A stretch of DNA of 64,000 bases from Panagrolaimus kolymaensis. Taxonomy: Eukaryota; Nematoda; Chromadorea; Rhabditida; Panagrolaimidae. Shown here one piece after another: positions 1-11,900 of this stretch; position 1 is the first letter of the stretch, and every line of letters begins with the position of its first letter. Location of the stretch: contig JAJQJQ010000002.1 of the NCBI GenBank assembly GCA_028622995.1, positions 5,394,001-5,458,000 on the forward strand, in the 5' to 3' direction. The notes beneath the pieces are model-generated. The model had not been told where the DNA came from, searched no databases, and saw only the letters and a program-made list of their open reading frames with translations. The translations under genes were made by a program, and so were the position numbers.

Positions 1-111
1 AAAGGAAAAAAGAGATTATCGGCATTGACAGCAGCTGGACATTCAGATGAAGCCGCCATAGTTCTAATGAATTTGTTTCCTATAAATGATTGTCAATCGT
101 CAATAATTTAG
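1..111 (+). CDS. 3' end of an unidentified gene (partial, truncated by window edge)
   Basis: Reading frame 1 is open from the first base to TAG at 109-111, giving 36 residues that end ...FPINDCQSSII. The visible part contains LTAAGHSDEAAIVLMN, which has the look of a small amphipathic helix. Codon use (GAT GAA GCC GCC ATA) is like that of the confirmed exons nearby. It is too short to identify. It is probably the last exon or the end of the last exon of a plus-strand gene lying outside the window. Confidence 0.5.
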   Translation, partial: KGKKRLSALTAAGHSDEAAIVLMNLFPINDCQSSII

Positions 112-606
112 GAATAATCTTACGTTTTAAAATAATCGACCTATCTCGTAAAACGCGATTTAAAGGAAATGAGACAGATCGCACAGTTCCAATCCTTCGA
201 AAGACAGAAAACATAAACTTTTTTTATCAAATCTAAGCAATCAAAGAATGTAAAAAATCTTTATTTTTTGCAATGTCTTATAAAATTTTTTTAAATATCA
301 AATTCTTTAAGAAATATTATTGTAATGAAACAACAGACAACTGCTGCTGCTTGAAACAAAAGCAAAGCATTTTAAATCAAGAGCCTCTACAATTGAAAAA
401 TTTTTTTTTGATGCTTTATGAACTCTCAAAACGAATATCTTTCTTCTTCTCCAAGCGTTGAATTGAATGAGAGAGAAGAAAAAATATATGCAAAGTTTGC
501 TTTTTTGTTGACGACTTTGAAATCTAAATAATTCGTGTAAAATCCCGATATTTTCGATAACAACTTTATTATCGCATTTTAATTGCTTCCAATTTTAGTC
601 AACAAT

Positions 607-1156
607 ATGGCTTGGAGAGTTGCTCCATCTGCTAAAAACGTTAAATGGGCATATGAAGGTAAGGTTTCGACCAACTTAATGTTTACTTAATTTTTTTTTT
701 CAGGTTCTGCTTTTAAATATATGCGCTATATCTCTTGGAATTATCTCTGGGGTGGACGAGAATATGGTAAAAAAACATACATTTTAATCAAACATGCTTA
801 TTTCTTCCATCTTTTAGGTCTTCTTTGGCATGATCAATATTTTGAACCTGCTCCCGAAGTTACCGAAGCTCTTCGTCGTTTGAACTTGAAAGAACCATGG
901 CTTTTTGATCAACGTAAAATCCGACTTTCTCGTGCTCATACTCTTGCTATGCATAACGAAACTTTACCTAAAGCTGAATGGACTAAATGGGAAGATGTTT
1001 GTTGTTTTTGGTTATGTTCTGGGGTCAATATAACTTTTCTTATTTCAGGAAACTTTCTATCTCAAACCTTATATTGATGAAGTTGAAGCTGAAAAGACGG
1101 AACGTTCTAAATCTTCTGGTTTTGTTCCTGGTTTTGTCATGCGTAAAGATCATTAG
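607..1156 (+). CDS. UQCRB: Cytochrome b-c1 complex subunit 7 (UQCRB/QCR7), mitochondrial complex III
   Basis: Four exons: 607-658, 704-766, 818-996 and 1049-1156, all joined in phase, give about 133 residues. The centre reads LPKAEWTKWEDE followed by FYLKPYIDEV, which matches the QCR7 family signature (LPKEQWTKYEE and FYLEPYLKEV in animals). QCR7 is a nuclear-encoded subunit on the matrix side of ubiquinol-cytochrome c reductase, near the ubiquinone site, needed for complex assembly. The ATG follows an acceptor-like CCAATTTTAG about 8 nt upstream, consistent with spliced-leader addition. The C-terminus carries an extra basic tail (SGFVPGFVMRKDH) beyond the vertebrate length. The start agrees with the family's short N-terminus. 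Confident identification. Confidence 0.9.
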
Positions 1157-1810
1157 AAAGTAGTTATTCAACTCATCTAAAAGAGAACAGTCTCTGTCAT
1201 GATAACAATTGAAATATATATGTGTAGGATTCAATTATGTTTATAAAGAATAAAACTTTTTTTTGGTTGTAGCTTGCATACAGTAATTTCTGAATCTGTT
1301 CAATATTTGTTCGTTTGTGATAAGACCGCGTCATCCATTTTATTTTGTTAAAAAACAAAACTATTTGTTTAGTTGCTTTTTTATATCTAATACAGCTAAA
1401 GCTAGCTTTACATAAAAATTTGAGACTTTTAAGACGTCCAAAGCAACATGTCACCTTGTTGATTTAAACCAATTTTTGCCTGCAAAATGCAAGCGTACAT
1501 CGAAGCGGTGAAAAGGCGGAGTTACATATTGGAAGAACCATAAAGAGAAAAAACGCACTCTTCATTTGCCCGCGGGAAGGCTTGACATTTACTAGAGTAA
1601 CAACTATTTTTCCAAAACCTTACAAGCTAACCACTTTTTTTATTGTCGTTTATTTCCATTTAACATATCGTTTCGTGAACTTTCTTGCAACGTAATATTT
1701 TTTCGTGAATTGATTTTGTAATTTCGTGTTTTCACTTGGTCATCATTTTTGATTTGTGACTTAAACTATTTCGAATTTTCAGGTGAATCAAGGTTAAAGA
1801 ATAAGAAAAG
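1157..1810. other. Intergenic, 3' UTR of UQCRB and 5' region of ubc-18
   Basis: No coding frame with splice support was seen. AATAAA-like signals near 1247-1253 could polyadenylate the UQCRB transcript. An acceptor-like TTTCAG lies at about 1777-1783, roughly 28 nt before the ubc-18 ATG, and may be the trans-splice site. Confidence 0.5.
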
Positions 1811-2432
1811 ATGGGTTCTTATAGCCGTCGCCTCCAAATGGTAAGTTTTTTAAATTATTATTATCACAATATCCTTATCTTTTTCTTTTATAGGAACTGA
1901 AAGATGTTATGAGTGCAAAAGATGCTTTGTACAAGCCATTGGCCATTGATGAGAAGAATATTCTTCATTGGGAAATTTTGTTAATGCCAAACAAGGAACC
2001 ATATCACAAAGGTGTTTTCAAAATTTCAATTGATTTTCCTCCTGAATATCCATTCAAACCACCGAAGCTTGTAAGTGTTGTGAATGTCTTAACTTTTTTT
2101 GTACCAATGTCTTTTTTAGAGCTTTTTGACGAAAATCTATCATCCTAATGTTGATGAGAAAGGAAATGTATGTCTTGGTATTATTAGTCCTGATCATTGG
2201 AAGCCTGCAACTCGTGCTGAACAAGGTTTGTTTATCCTTATATTTTTCCTTTCATTAACTTTTTGTTTTTATAGTCTTACACTGCTTACTATCCCTCATT
2301 ATGGAACCTGATCTCGAACATCCACTTAGAGCTGACCTAGCTGAAGAATATCAAACTGATAAGAAGAGATTTTTCAAAAATGCTGAAGATTATTCAAAGA
2401 AACATTCTGAAAAGCGCCCCGATGGCTTTTAA
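1811..2432 (+). CDS. ubc-18: E2 ubiquitin-conjugating enzyme, UBE2L3/UBCH7 class (UBC-18)
   Basis: Exons 1811-1840, 1894-2070, 2120-2225 and 2275-2432 join in phase to about 156 residues, the normal size of a bare UBC fold. Diagnostic stretches are [31 protein letters not shown] (catalytic cysteine in NVCLGI), [12 protein letters not shown] and [25 protein letters not shown]. The last two segments are specific to the UBE2L3 group. The ending EKRPDGF matches the EKRPVD end of human UBE2L3. Enzymes of this class pass ubiquitin to cysteines and so work with HECT and RBR E3 ligases; the C. elegans orthologue is UBC-18, partner of the ARI-1 RBR ligase. The HPN motif is intact, so the protein should be active. 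Confidence 0.93.
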
Positions 2433-2627
2433 TTTGATCTTGTGTCAATGCTGTAATGTAACTTAAATATCCTCACTATCTATTGTTTAATTTTTGATTC
2501 ACCGGTTTTTGTATTATTTATCTGTTTTTCTTTTACTGTAATATATCCCGATTCGGGTATCTTTAATTAAATTTATTTTGTCATTTTATGCGAGTGTTTT
2601 TCACTTTTTCATGTTTCTTATTTTTTG

Positions 2628-2774
2628 ATGGTAAAATTTTCAAAATATACTAATGATTTTTGGATGCAAGATGACATTGAAAAATTGCATGATGCGTTAA
2701 TAAGCAATAGAATAAGAGTAAACCCAATAAGGTTCCGTAAGGAAATCAATCCATGGAGGTTAGCAAAGTATTGA
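2628..2774 (+). CDS. Possible 48-residue small ORF
   Basis: An uninterrupted ATG-to-TGA frame lies between ubc-18 and met-2. The predicted peptide begins MVKFSKYTNDFWMQDDIEKL and ends INPWRLAKY; it has mixed composition with two tryptophans rather than the F/L/S-rich look of chance frames in T-rich DNA. No splice site, signal peptide or family was recognised. It may be a chance frame or a remnant of a longer gene. Confidence 0.25.
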   Translation: MVKFSKYTNDFWMQDDIEKLHDALISNRIRVNPIRFRKEINPWRLAKY

Positions 2775-2908
2775 AAAGAACACTTTGGCATTTATTTGTT
2801 TTCTCTTCTTTTTTGCAAGTCAATACCTTTTTTTTAAAGCTGCTCAATTTTACGAAGTTCCAAACTATTCACTTTCAATACACATATTATTTTTTCTCTC
2901 TTTTAATA

Positions 2909-5900
2909 ATGTCTGTTTTTGATCAATTACCTACGCTTGTGGAAGAACTAAGTCGAGATGAATTAACTCAAATAAAAAAGAAAATCCTCATCATTTATGA
3001 TGAAGCATCCAAATTGCATTCTGATTTTACCAAGGTTTTTCATTCTTCTTTATTTTTCATCCTTTTTAATTGTTATTATAGCTCGAAGCAGTTTCAAACG
3101 TGACAGCTATTACAGTATTTAAGGATTATACAAATGCCGAATACTCATTGAAAGATATTGGAAGAAGGAATAATTTGGAACCTCGAGTAGTTGCACAAAT
3201 TTTTGCTGATAGACTTTTACAAGGTTATAATAAAACTTTTTTCGAAAACTTTTCTTGACAAATATGCTTTAGATGGAATTCAATGTCTTAAACAAATTAA
3301 TCCTCTTCGAATTTTTAAAGAATATGACATTGATCGACCTTTGCTTCTCGATCTCGCCATTTTACTTCGAACTGTTACAGAACCATCGACCATTTTTATT
3401 TGTTCCATCAACGGTCTTTGTATATCCGTTTCTCAATTAATTATTTCCCTTGCTTTGGTTAATACATATTTGAATAATCCAGAAATATCAGAAATGTTAA
3501 GAATACATTTTGATTGCGTTGAAAACAGTTCTAATTTGATGTTACTCAATCCCCAACTAATTATAAGTTCCCTACTTGCTGAAGAAGGTAAAGAAAGAGA
3601 AAAAGCTGAATTATCTCGGGATCTTTTATCAGCTATAAACGATGATTTAAAAACTATCAAAACTCAAAGTAAAAATATCGATGGTCCTTTAGTAAGTATT
3701 TTAGTACATTCATGGATATTTTTTAAAGGATAATATATACACAATTTCAGCAAAGCATGCATGATTTTGATTTCCCAGTTGGAGAGTTTCTCAAACTTAA
3801 CCCTTCAAAAGTTTGCTAATGTATTTATGAACTTTTTCATAGTTTTAAATTTAGACGATTGATCAAATATCAAATGGTCTTAAAGAATTAGAAAAGAACA
3901 GAATTCGACATTATCTTCCACCAGCAAGCGATGAAGAGCTTTATGAAATGCTCTTTCCTGCAATTAAGATTAATATGGAAGTTTATGTTAATGTTCAAAG
4001 AAATAATGATCAAAAGTATCTTTATGGAAGAATTCAAAAGGTTTTTAAAAAGCAGCATATTCTTTCTTTAATTAAAGGCAATTTACAGATTATTAATGAT
4101 CACTTATTTGAAATAAAGTTAAATGCAGCTGACTATGAACATAACAAGGTTTTCAAAGTCAACCGAACTGCTTTGGCTCTAGGTAAAGCTAAAGATTGTG
4201 ACTTTCCCATAGGAACTCGAGTTATTGCTTTTTTTAAACCTCGAAATCGAACTGAACAAAGGTTGTTTACAAGTGAATGGTGGACAGGAACCATTGCAAA
4301 GGAATCAAGTCGTGATGCAAATCAAGAATATTTAATATTTTTTGATTGTGATCAAGAAGCTTATGTCTCAAGAAAATTTGTTCGTCTTCATTTTGATCAA
4401 GCTGTTGAATTTGATGAAAAGAAACAACAGTCTCGTGTTTCTCCCTTCGATAATTATTCTAAATCATCGCAAAGGAAAGAGTTTTTACAATATTATTTAT
4501 ACACTTCTCGAAATATTTCACTTCATACCAACAATATTGGAACTACCATTGCTGTATGTTACGATTAAAATTACATTTCTTTTACATTTTTGTTTTTAGG
4601 CAAAAAACAATCGTAAAGTTTATCAAGCTAACATTTTGGATATCGATCGTGAATTATTCCTTCTTCGGTATAATAAAACTGATCGAAATACCGATACTGA
4701 ACCAGGAAGAGGATGTACCGATGTTCGGTGTTATAAGCATACACATTTTGATGAATGGGTATATCGAGGTTCAACGTCTAAATTAAATGCACCTGAAGAA
4801 AGTCGACGACGTGGACGAAGGCAATTCCAAAAGAATACAAACGTTTCAACGTCTTCAGTAAAAAATACTAAAGTCCCTATAGCAAGAAAATCAACGGCTT
4901 CAGTCAAACTTGAAACATCACAAAGTGGTTCAGTATTTGATGAAGAAGATGGAGATTTGAAAGAAAAGAAAGAAAAGGCCAAAAAGGCAAGATTTTGATG
5001 ATGCAGATTGTTCTTAGTGATGATGTTATTTTTTTAGGTAAAAATGACATCATTAACCGCTCCAATATGGCAGAATCATTTCGATGCCATTTATCATTCA
5101 AAACATGGACCTGAATGTCTAACAAAATATGTTTCAATTATAAAAAGCGTTAGTAAAGAAATATGCCCAAAGGTTACTTCCCCATATTTTTATCCACTGT
5201 TGAATGGTTGGATTCGAAAGGCAAGCCTTGTTTGGAACTTTACTATATGAATTTTTGTAATTATAGGTAATATCATATTCTTCAATTTACAGTACAAAGA
5301 AGAAGTCCAAAAGCTATGTTGTATATGAAGCACCTTGTGGAGCTTCATTCCATAACTTTGAACACATTGAACAATATCTTCACGTACGTTTTTTAGCTTG
5401 ATTATTGGCACAGGGCAATTTCTTAATTATTTTCCAGGATACAAATTCACCGATTTCCATCTTTTACTTTGACTTTAGCACCAACATTCGACCTGAAGTT
5501 ATTTGTAAAGAATTTTATCCTGGAAGTTTGATTGATCCTGATTATGCTATGGGTATTTTACTTTTACAATATACCTAGACGTTTTTTCTTTGATGTTTAT
5601 AGGTATGGAAGCTGTGCCAATTCCAGTTGTAAATGCAGTTGATCCATCACAAAAACCTAAAATGGTTTATAATATTGCAAGATATTCAAGGGATGAAAAA
5701 ATTCATAAAATGCTTCAAGAAATATCCCATCAAACTGTTTGTTTTTGCGAATGTACAGGTTTGTATCTCGACACTAACTATATTTTATTATGCTTTACTG
5801 CTTTACAGATGATTGCTCAGACCCTACTAAATGCGCTTGTCAGCAATTAACTTATTTGGAGCATGCTCGAATGGGTAAATTATAATCCACATTTTTTAAA

Positions 5901-6767
5901 TTTAAGATATGAACCTTTTTTTCTTCAGATGAGCAATTACAAGCCCCTAACCCTCTGTATCTTCATGGTTGCGTTGATTACAGAGTTCAATCAGGAATTT
6001 ATGAATGTAATGGGTTTTGCCATTGCAACAAGAAGCTATGTTACAATTATGTAGCTCAAAGAAAAGTTGTAATTCCTTTACAAGTATGTTTTTTCTTTAA
6101 ATACATACAATAATTAAAGAGTCATATTTTAGCTTTTTCAAACTCCTCAAAGTAAGTTAACACACATATTACGTGTCATCTGAATGCAATTAAATCTTTG
6201 TTTAGGTGGTTGGGGTGTTCGAACTTTGGTTGATATTCCAAAAGGAACCTTTATTAGTACTTATTCTGGCGAAATTTTGGACAATGCTTTAGCCGAAGAT
6301 CTCAAACATAGTGATGCGTATTTTTGTGAAACAGATTTAATCGAAGATTTTGAAAACGTTAAAATTGATAAAGGTTTGGATATTCCCGATGAAGGTGTTG
6401 GTGAGTAGTCTCTTTACATTTTATAATAATGTAATATCATTTATTAGAAATTGATATGCCTATTTCAAGTGGACCAAAAGAAGGCATTGAATTAACGAAA
6501 TTTTTTGAAGACGATCTAACCTTTATCGTTGACGCATTTGATGAAGGAAACATTGGACGCTTTTACAATCACAGCTGTGATCCAAATATGTTTGTACAAA
6601 ATGTTTTCACGGATACTCATGATCTTCGGCTTCCATCTTTGGCTTTCTTCTCTGCTTGTGAAGTCAAAGCTGGTACTGAACTTACATGGGATTATGGTTA
6701 CACAAGTTATGATCGAAAAATTCGATGCCATTGTGGCACCAGCAAATGTCGAACTTGGCTTATGTGA
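2909..6767 (+). CDS. met-2: SETDB1/MET-2-type histone H3K9 methyltransferase
   Basis: Fifteen exons join in phase to about 1052 residues: 2909-3034, 3082-3223, 3273-3691, 3751-3810, 3855-4553, 4600-4986, 5038-5220, 5267-5383, 5438-5552, 5603-5758, 5809-5874, 5929-6083, 6133-6151, 6206-6400, 6448-6767. Order of domains: helical N-terminus, tudor-like repeats (about 3.95-4.7 kb), a basic Ser/Lys linker, an MBD-like segment ([22 protein letters not shown] region), a Cys-rich pre-SET ([28 protein letters not shown]), a split SET domain ([14 protein letters not shown], then [21 protein letters not shown] and ELTWDYGY) and post-[15 protein letters not shown]. The SET domain is interrupted by an acidic insert, as is typical of SETDB1. 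All cofactor and zinc motifs (NHSC, post-SET CxCxxxxC) are present, so it should be catalytic. In C. elegans MET-2 deposits H3K9me1/2 and anchors heterochromatin. Two introns use GC donors. Confidence 0.92.
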
Positions 6768-7065
6768 TTTTTTTGTTTTGTTTTTTCCTTCTTTGTTGAT
6801 TTTGTATAACTTTCTGTATGTTTATAAATTCTTTAAAATTAAAATTAATGCTTGTTGGGATTCAATACAATCTCAATGTTTCCATTTTTTGTTCTGCCTA
6901 TTTACGGGTTTAAATCATCGATAAAAAAACATAAAAAGAAAGTGCGAAGCGTCCTCAACGATAAACGATGCAAAAAAAACTTTTATCAGTGAAGCAAACG
7001 AACTAGTGGAATTCAATATTTTGTCTTTGCTTCATTCGTTTTCTGTCTTGTGCTTGATTGAAAAA
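6768..7065. other. Short intergenic spacer met-2 to nuclear receptor
   Basis: Nearly 300 bp separate two same-strand genes. The spacer is AT-rich with T-tracts and shows no coding frame. The distance would allow operon-type trans-splicing, but no clear TTTTCAG is present directly before the receptor ATG. Confidence 0.4.
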
Positions 7066-8937
7066 ATGGCTTCGGAAAATAATGAACAAATCTATTTGAA
7101 TATGATTTGCGCAGTTTGCGGCGGACAAAGCAATGGTAAAAAAATTATTAATTTGTAGAATTAAAGTAAAATGCTTGTTTTATTTATGTAGGAAGCCATT
7201 TTGGAGCTGAATCCTGTCGTGCATGTGCTGCATTTTTTAGAAGAACTGTGGCTTTAAAATTACGGTGAATAATTTTGAGATGGGAAAACAAAAGATTTAA
7301 GGATTTTCAGATATACCTGTCGAGGAAATAAACAATGTGCCATCAATAAAGGTATGCAATTTTAAAAGTTCTCAGAAGTACATATTTTGAAATATTGAAA
7401 TTTAGAATTACGTTGTTTGTGTCGGTTTTGCCGCTATGAAAAATGTTTGAAAGTTCAAATGCGACCTGAAAGTAAGGCTTTGATAGTTATATTAGCTTCA
7501 GCAATATGGAGAGTTTAGAAAATGGAAATTATTTTTTTAGATGTCCAATTAAACCGTTTTGACCCATTACCTGCAATTAAAACAGATTCCTTCCCTGCAT
7601 CAAGTTTACCACAAACTTCTTCAAATTCATCAACATCGTCTTTTTCAATCACAGATATTCCAGCAATTCAACCAAACTTTAATTTAATTTCCACTTTTCA
7701 AGATCGAAATAGCGTTATTATAAGTTCCAATAATGAAACGAATATTTGCCATCAAGCTATGGCAAGCATTTTTAACAGAGTAACGATTAATTAATTTTAT
7801 TTGAAAGTGATTTAAGTGTGAATTTTTATAGACAACCCATGGCTCATCCACAACTTTAATTACATCGATGCAAGATGCTTATCGAAGAATGATTGAAAAG
7901 CGTAAACTTTGTCAAAGGGCTGCAAACACAGAGAAGAATTCATTAAAGGATATTTTTGAAGCAGGTAAAATTAAGCATTTTCTGTTTTAGCATTCAATTC
8001 AGGAGTTCACTTAACTCCTGCTGCCCGTGTACAAAATTAAAATATTTTTTATTTAGGCCAAACTCCTATTGTTACCAATGTAACCGTATTTAGTGCTTTC
8101 GAGCATGTTAAATCTTGTAAAATGCAGCTAATGTTTTTGGCTGAATTTTGTGCAGAAATTAAATATTTTTCTGATCTTGAAACTGAGAAAAAGGTTTACT
8201 CCAATAATTAAAATACCGACTTACAAAAGTTTGATTTTAGTTGCATTTATTTAAACGAAATTGGCGTTCTTTAATGCTTCTCGATCGGGCTTATGAAACG
8301 GCTTCATTGTTGGGATTTGATGAAGCTGATACTCGCGTGATTATTTATAATTATAAAGTAAAACAGCAATATTTGTTTGGAATTAAAATTCAAAAAAATT
8401 TAGGCATTTGATGTTTATCAAGTAAAATGCACTGAAAATGAGACAAAAAATTTGCCAAGTGATGAAATTCAACGATTATTTTCACCATCGATTAAAGCAA
8501 TTTACGAACAAGTTGTTCGTCCACTGAAGAGACTTCAATCCAGCGAATTTGAATATTTGACAATGATGGGTTTGATTATTTGGAAATGTGATAGTAAGTT
8601 CAAATAAAGATTTATTTAAACTTCCAATTTTTTATGATATACTTTTTTTTTCAGATACTCCAGTAGCTTCAGATATGCCTGAAAAAGCCAAAGCTGAACT
8701 TTTACAATCACTTCATAATTATTTTATTAACGATAAAAAGCTTTTTTGTTACGCTCCGCGGCTCACAGAATTAATGGAAATTATTTCTGCTGTTGAAGTT
8801 AGTTGTTTCTGTTTCTTCCATAAAACAATCTTTGATTTTAGAAAGCCATAGATAAAACTAATGAGGATGCAGTGCTTTCTCAACTTTTTGATGTTTTTCA
8901 ATGTGATATTTATTTTTCAAAACTTTTTGACGAATGA
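7066..8937 (+). CDS. Nuclear hormone receptor, nematode supplementary (HNF4-derived) class
   Basis: The first exon (7066-7135) and following short exons encode a C4 DNA-binding domain: CAVCGGQSNGSHFGAESCRA, CAAFFRR, then YTCRGNKQC and LCRFCRYEKCLKVQM. All eight zinc-binding cysteines are visible. The P-box CRACAAFFRR is characteristic of the greatly expanded nematode supplementary receptors. A Ser/Thr/Asn-rich hinge (exon 7541-7794) precedes a helical ligand-binding domain with FAEFC-like and RSLMLLDRAYETA segments, ending FQCDIYFSKLFDE. The total is about 420 residues in about ten exons. The subtype and any ligand cannot be assigned from sequence. The terminal LFDE may be part of an activation helix. 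Confidence 0.85.
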
Positions 8938-11900
8938 TGAATGATTCATCGATAAAATATTTTTTATATCCTTTTTGTTTTAAACAAATGTTTTTGAATT
9001 TTATTTTTGAAAAAAATTTTTTGTTGTTGCAAAACTCGAAGATTGTCTGTCAATTGAGTCTCACCAACTTTTTTAAAAGGAGCAGCTATAGCTTTGACAC
9101 GAATCTTCTTTTTTCTCCTTCAAATTTTGAAACTTTTTCACCTCCATAATATATAACAAGATGAAGAAGATAAGTTGTTTAAAAAAGCTTTAAAGCTTTT
9201 TAAAGTTAGTGTCAATAAGGAGGTTTCCGCGCACAATAATAATTATGATCTTCATCATCACCAACAAACATCTTTTGAGAAGCGATGATCATTATTATTT
9301 GGGAAAAGAAGACTAAAAACGCCGTAGGTTTTTGCTGCTGTGGCTAGCTTATTCATCACCACCTGCTTTTACGAAAGCTGATGATGAGATGAAGACTGAA
9401 GTGGAAGAGCGTGCGGACAAGTTTTTGTGTTCAAGATTTGGAAGAAAAAACTTGCGCAACCTTATCTTTCATTTTTGGACTTGAAAAATTCGCAACAATT
9501 TTTTTGAGCTGAAACAATAACGATGAATATACTTTTTTTTCGAAGAACAAAACTAAAAAAATAAAGGGGAGAAGTTTAGTTGGAAGTTACGGTGGTTAGG
9601 CAAAACGCTTACTTATGTTATCGGTAATGAGATTAAAGCTTGAGTTAATTTTTATTTTACAAAAAATTCCAAAGTTATCGATCGAGTTGGTTTTTTAAAA
9701 GATTTATCTTTTACATTATTTTGAATATTTACCATATGCCTGACCATCGGTATTTTCTGTCATTTATCTTTGATCTTCAATAAAGATTTGTCCTCGTTTA
9801 TTTTTTTTTTTGCATTTCCGTTAATCGCCAGGCCAACCAAAGAGCCCATGCTTTCGACCAACTGTTGTCATTGTCGTCGTCCTTTAGTAACCTTGTCTCG
9901 ATTAAGTTGCATAATAATCACAAATCCTTTTCGGCACACGCGCGCACATTTCTTTTTGTTGCTATGGTCGCGTGCCTCTTTTTCAGGCTTCAAAATGGTA
10001 TCCGCCTTATCTAAATCGTGCTTACGTAATTCACTAAGTTTACGAACTCTCTAGATTATCGCTTCCTCTGATCAACTAAAAAACTTAAAAGGCTTTTTAA
10101 CTTTTTTTTTTGTTATATTTGAGTGACATTTTTTTCTTTTAGCGGAAATGTTTCTTTTGATTCATTATTCTATGAAGTTTTTTCTTGTTGTGTTGATGAG
10201 GACATTGGAAAATAGAATGCCGGGAAATGGAGGTTACTGTATCACTTGTTTAAGAATGGAAATAACATTTTTCTTGTTGTTATTTTCCTTTTTTTGTGAC
10301 AGTTTTTTATTTGGAAGCTTTTCATTTTGATTATATCGTCAATTAAACTTTTTAACTTCTATTTTTTCCCCATCTTTTGTTTTTCTTCTTATTTTTGTCT
10401 CATATATGGACTTTTTTTTCACGAGGAAACGATGCGTCAAAATAGAAAAACCAAAGGTATAAAAAAAGTTTTATTCCATCAATCACCGCCGATATTTTTT
10501 GATCAATCGCTTCATCATCAAATTTTTTTGCGATTCAAAACTTTTTTTTAAGATGAGGGGAAAGAAGGTCGAGAGCCAAAGCAGAGTTGTTTCTTCTTTT
10601 CACATTTTTGAATTCACTTTAAAAAAACATTATGCAAAAAAAAATAACTCTCTCAAATCAGATTGCGACTGGCGATAACGAACGCCATCATCAATTGACA
10701 ACAGCGCAGCGGCCAGCCAACCCCAATTAGAAATTGGCACCATCAAATCAAATCATCAAGGTTATATTATAAATGCGGGTGTCTTTTGTTTTTTATTTTT
10801 CAACTGGCCTTCAAATGGCAAACAAACTTCCAAAATTAAAATTAAATTTGAATGTGGCATTTTAAAAATGAATTAAGGAGTTTGAACTTTTGTGCAAAAT
10901 GGTTTTTCTTCTTCTTCAGAAAGAGCCAAATAAAAAATTACTATTCATAGCGTCAATGTTTTTAATTTTTCTTTTTTTGCTTCTTTCCCACTTTTTTGCA
11001 ATGCCAATCCACACATTCACAATCATCGAATCGTCGTTTTTGTGTCTTTTCTTTTTTTTCGTTTTTATTTGCTAAATTCTAAAAACAATCACTGTGTTTC
11101 TTCATATTTTTTTTCTCTGTCTCTTTTACAAAAGGCTTAATAGAAAAATAAATGTTTTGATGATCAGAATATGCGATCAACAGCCTCTTTCTTATTTGTT
11201 TCAAACAAAAGGAAGAATAGCTTTTTGGGGTTCGTTTTTTATTATTGGATTGTATCTGTTCATGAAAAACAAATAAGCGATCATAACTAAAAAACGGGAT
11301 GCCGATTAAGAATAATATGATACTGTATCAAAATAAGCGCTAACTTTTTATTTCCAAAAATGAAATTCTTATTCTTTTTTTCAATGGTAGTAATCCAGCA
11401 AGTGTTTTGGCTTATGGCTTGATTAGTGTAACTTTGCTTTTAGTCATTTTTAATAAAAACAATTATTTAAAAATTTCCACCTTTATTTTAAAAAAACATG
11501 AGCATTTTTTCACCAAATTTCTTAAAAGTCGTCAGAATATTTTTCATTCTCTTTTACAATTCACGCTTTTGAACATCCTTTTTTATACTTCAGTCTATTG
11601 ATATACTGTCACCAAATATATACATATTTTTGACATGATTTCAAGGCTGTTTGTTTTGTTATCATTATTTTAACCCCAACTTTCATCAAATCTTTTTTTC
11701 TTCTGATGTACCCACTTTCTTTTTTTTCTTTTTCTTGTATTTTGTAATCAAAACAAACATGATGGCGGCGAGAAAAAACTATGGCTATTTCAACGTTTTT
11801 TCCCAACTGGTTAAATAATAATAAGAGTAATGAGTTTTTCTTTTTTTGAAAAATGAACTCTCTAAAAAAAGTAAAGACAATGATTTTCTATGTGAACTTT

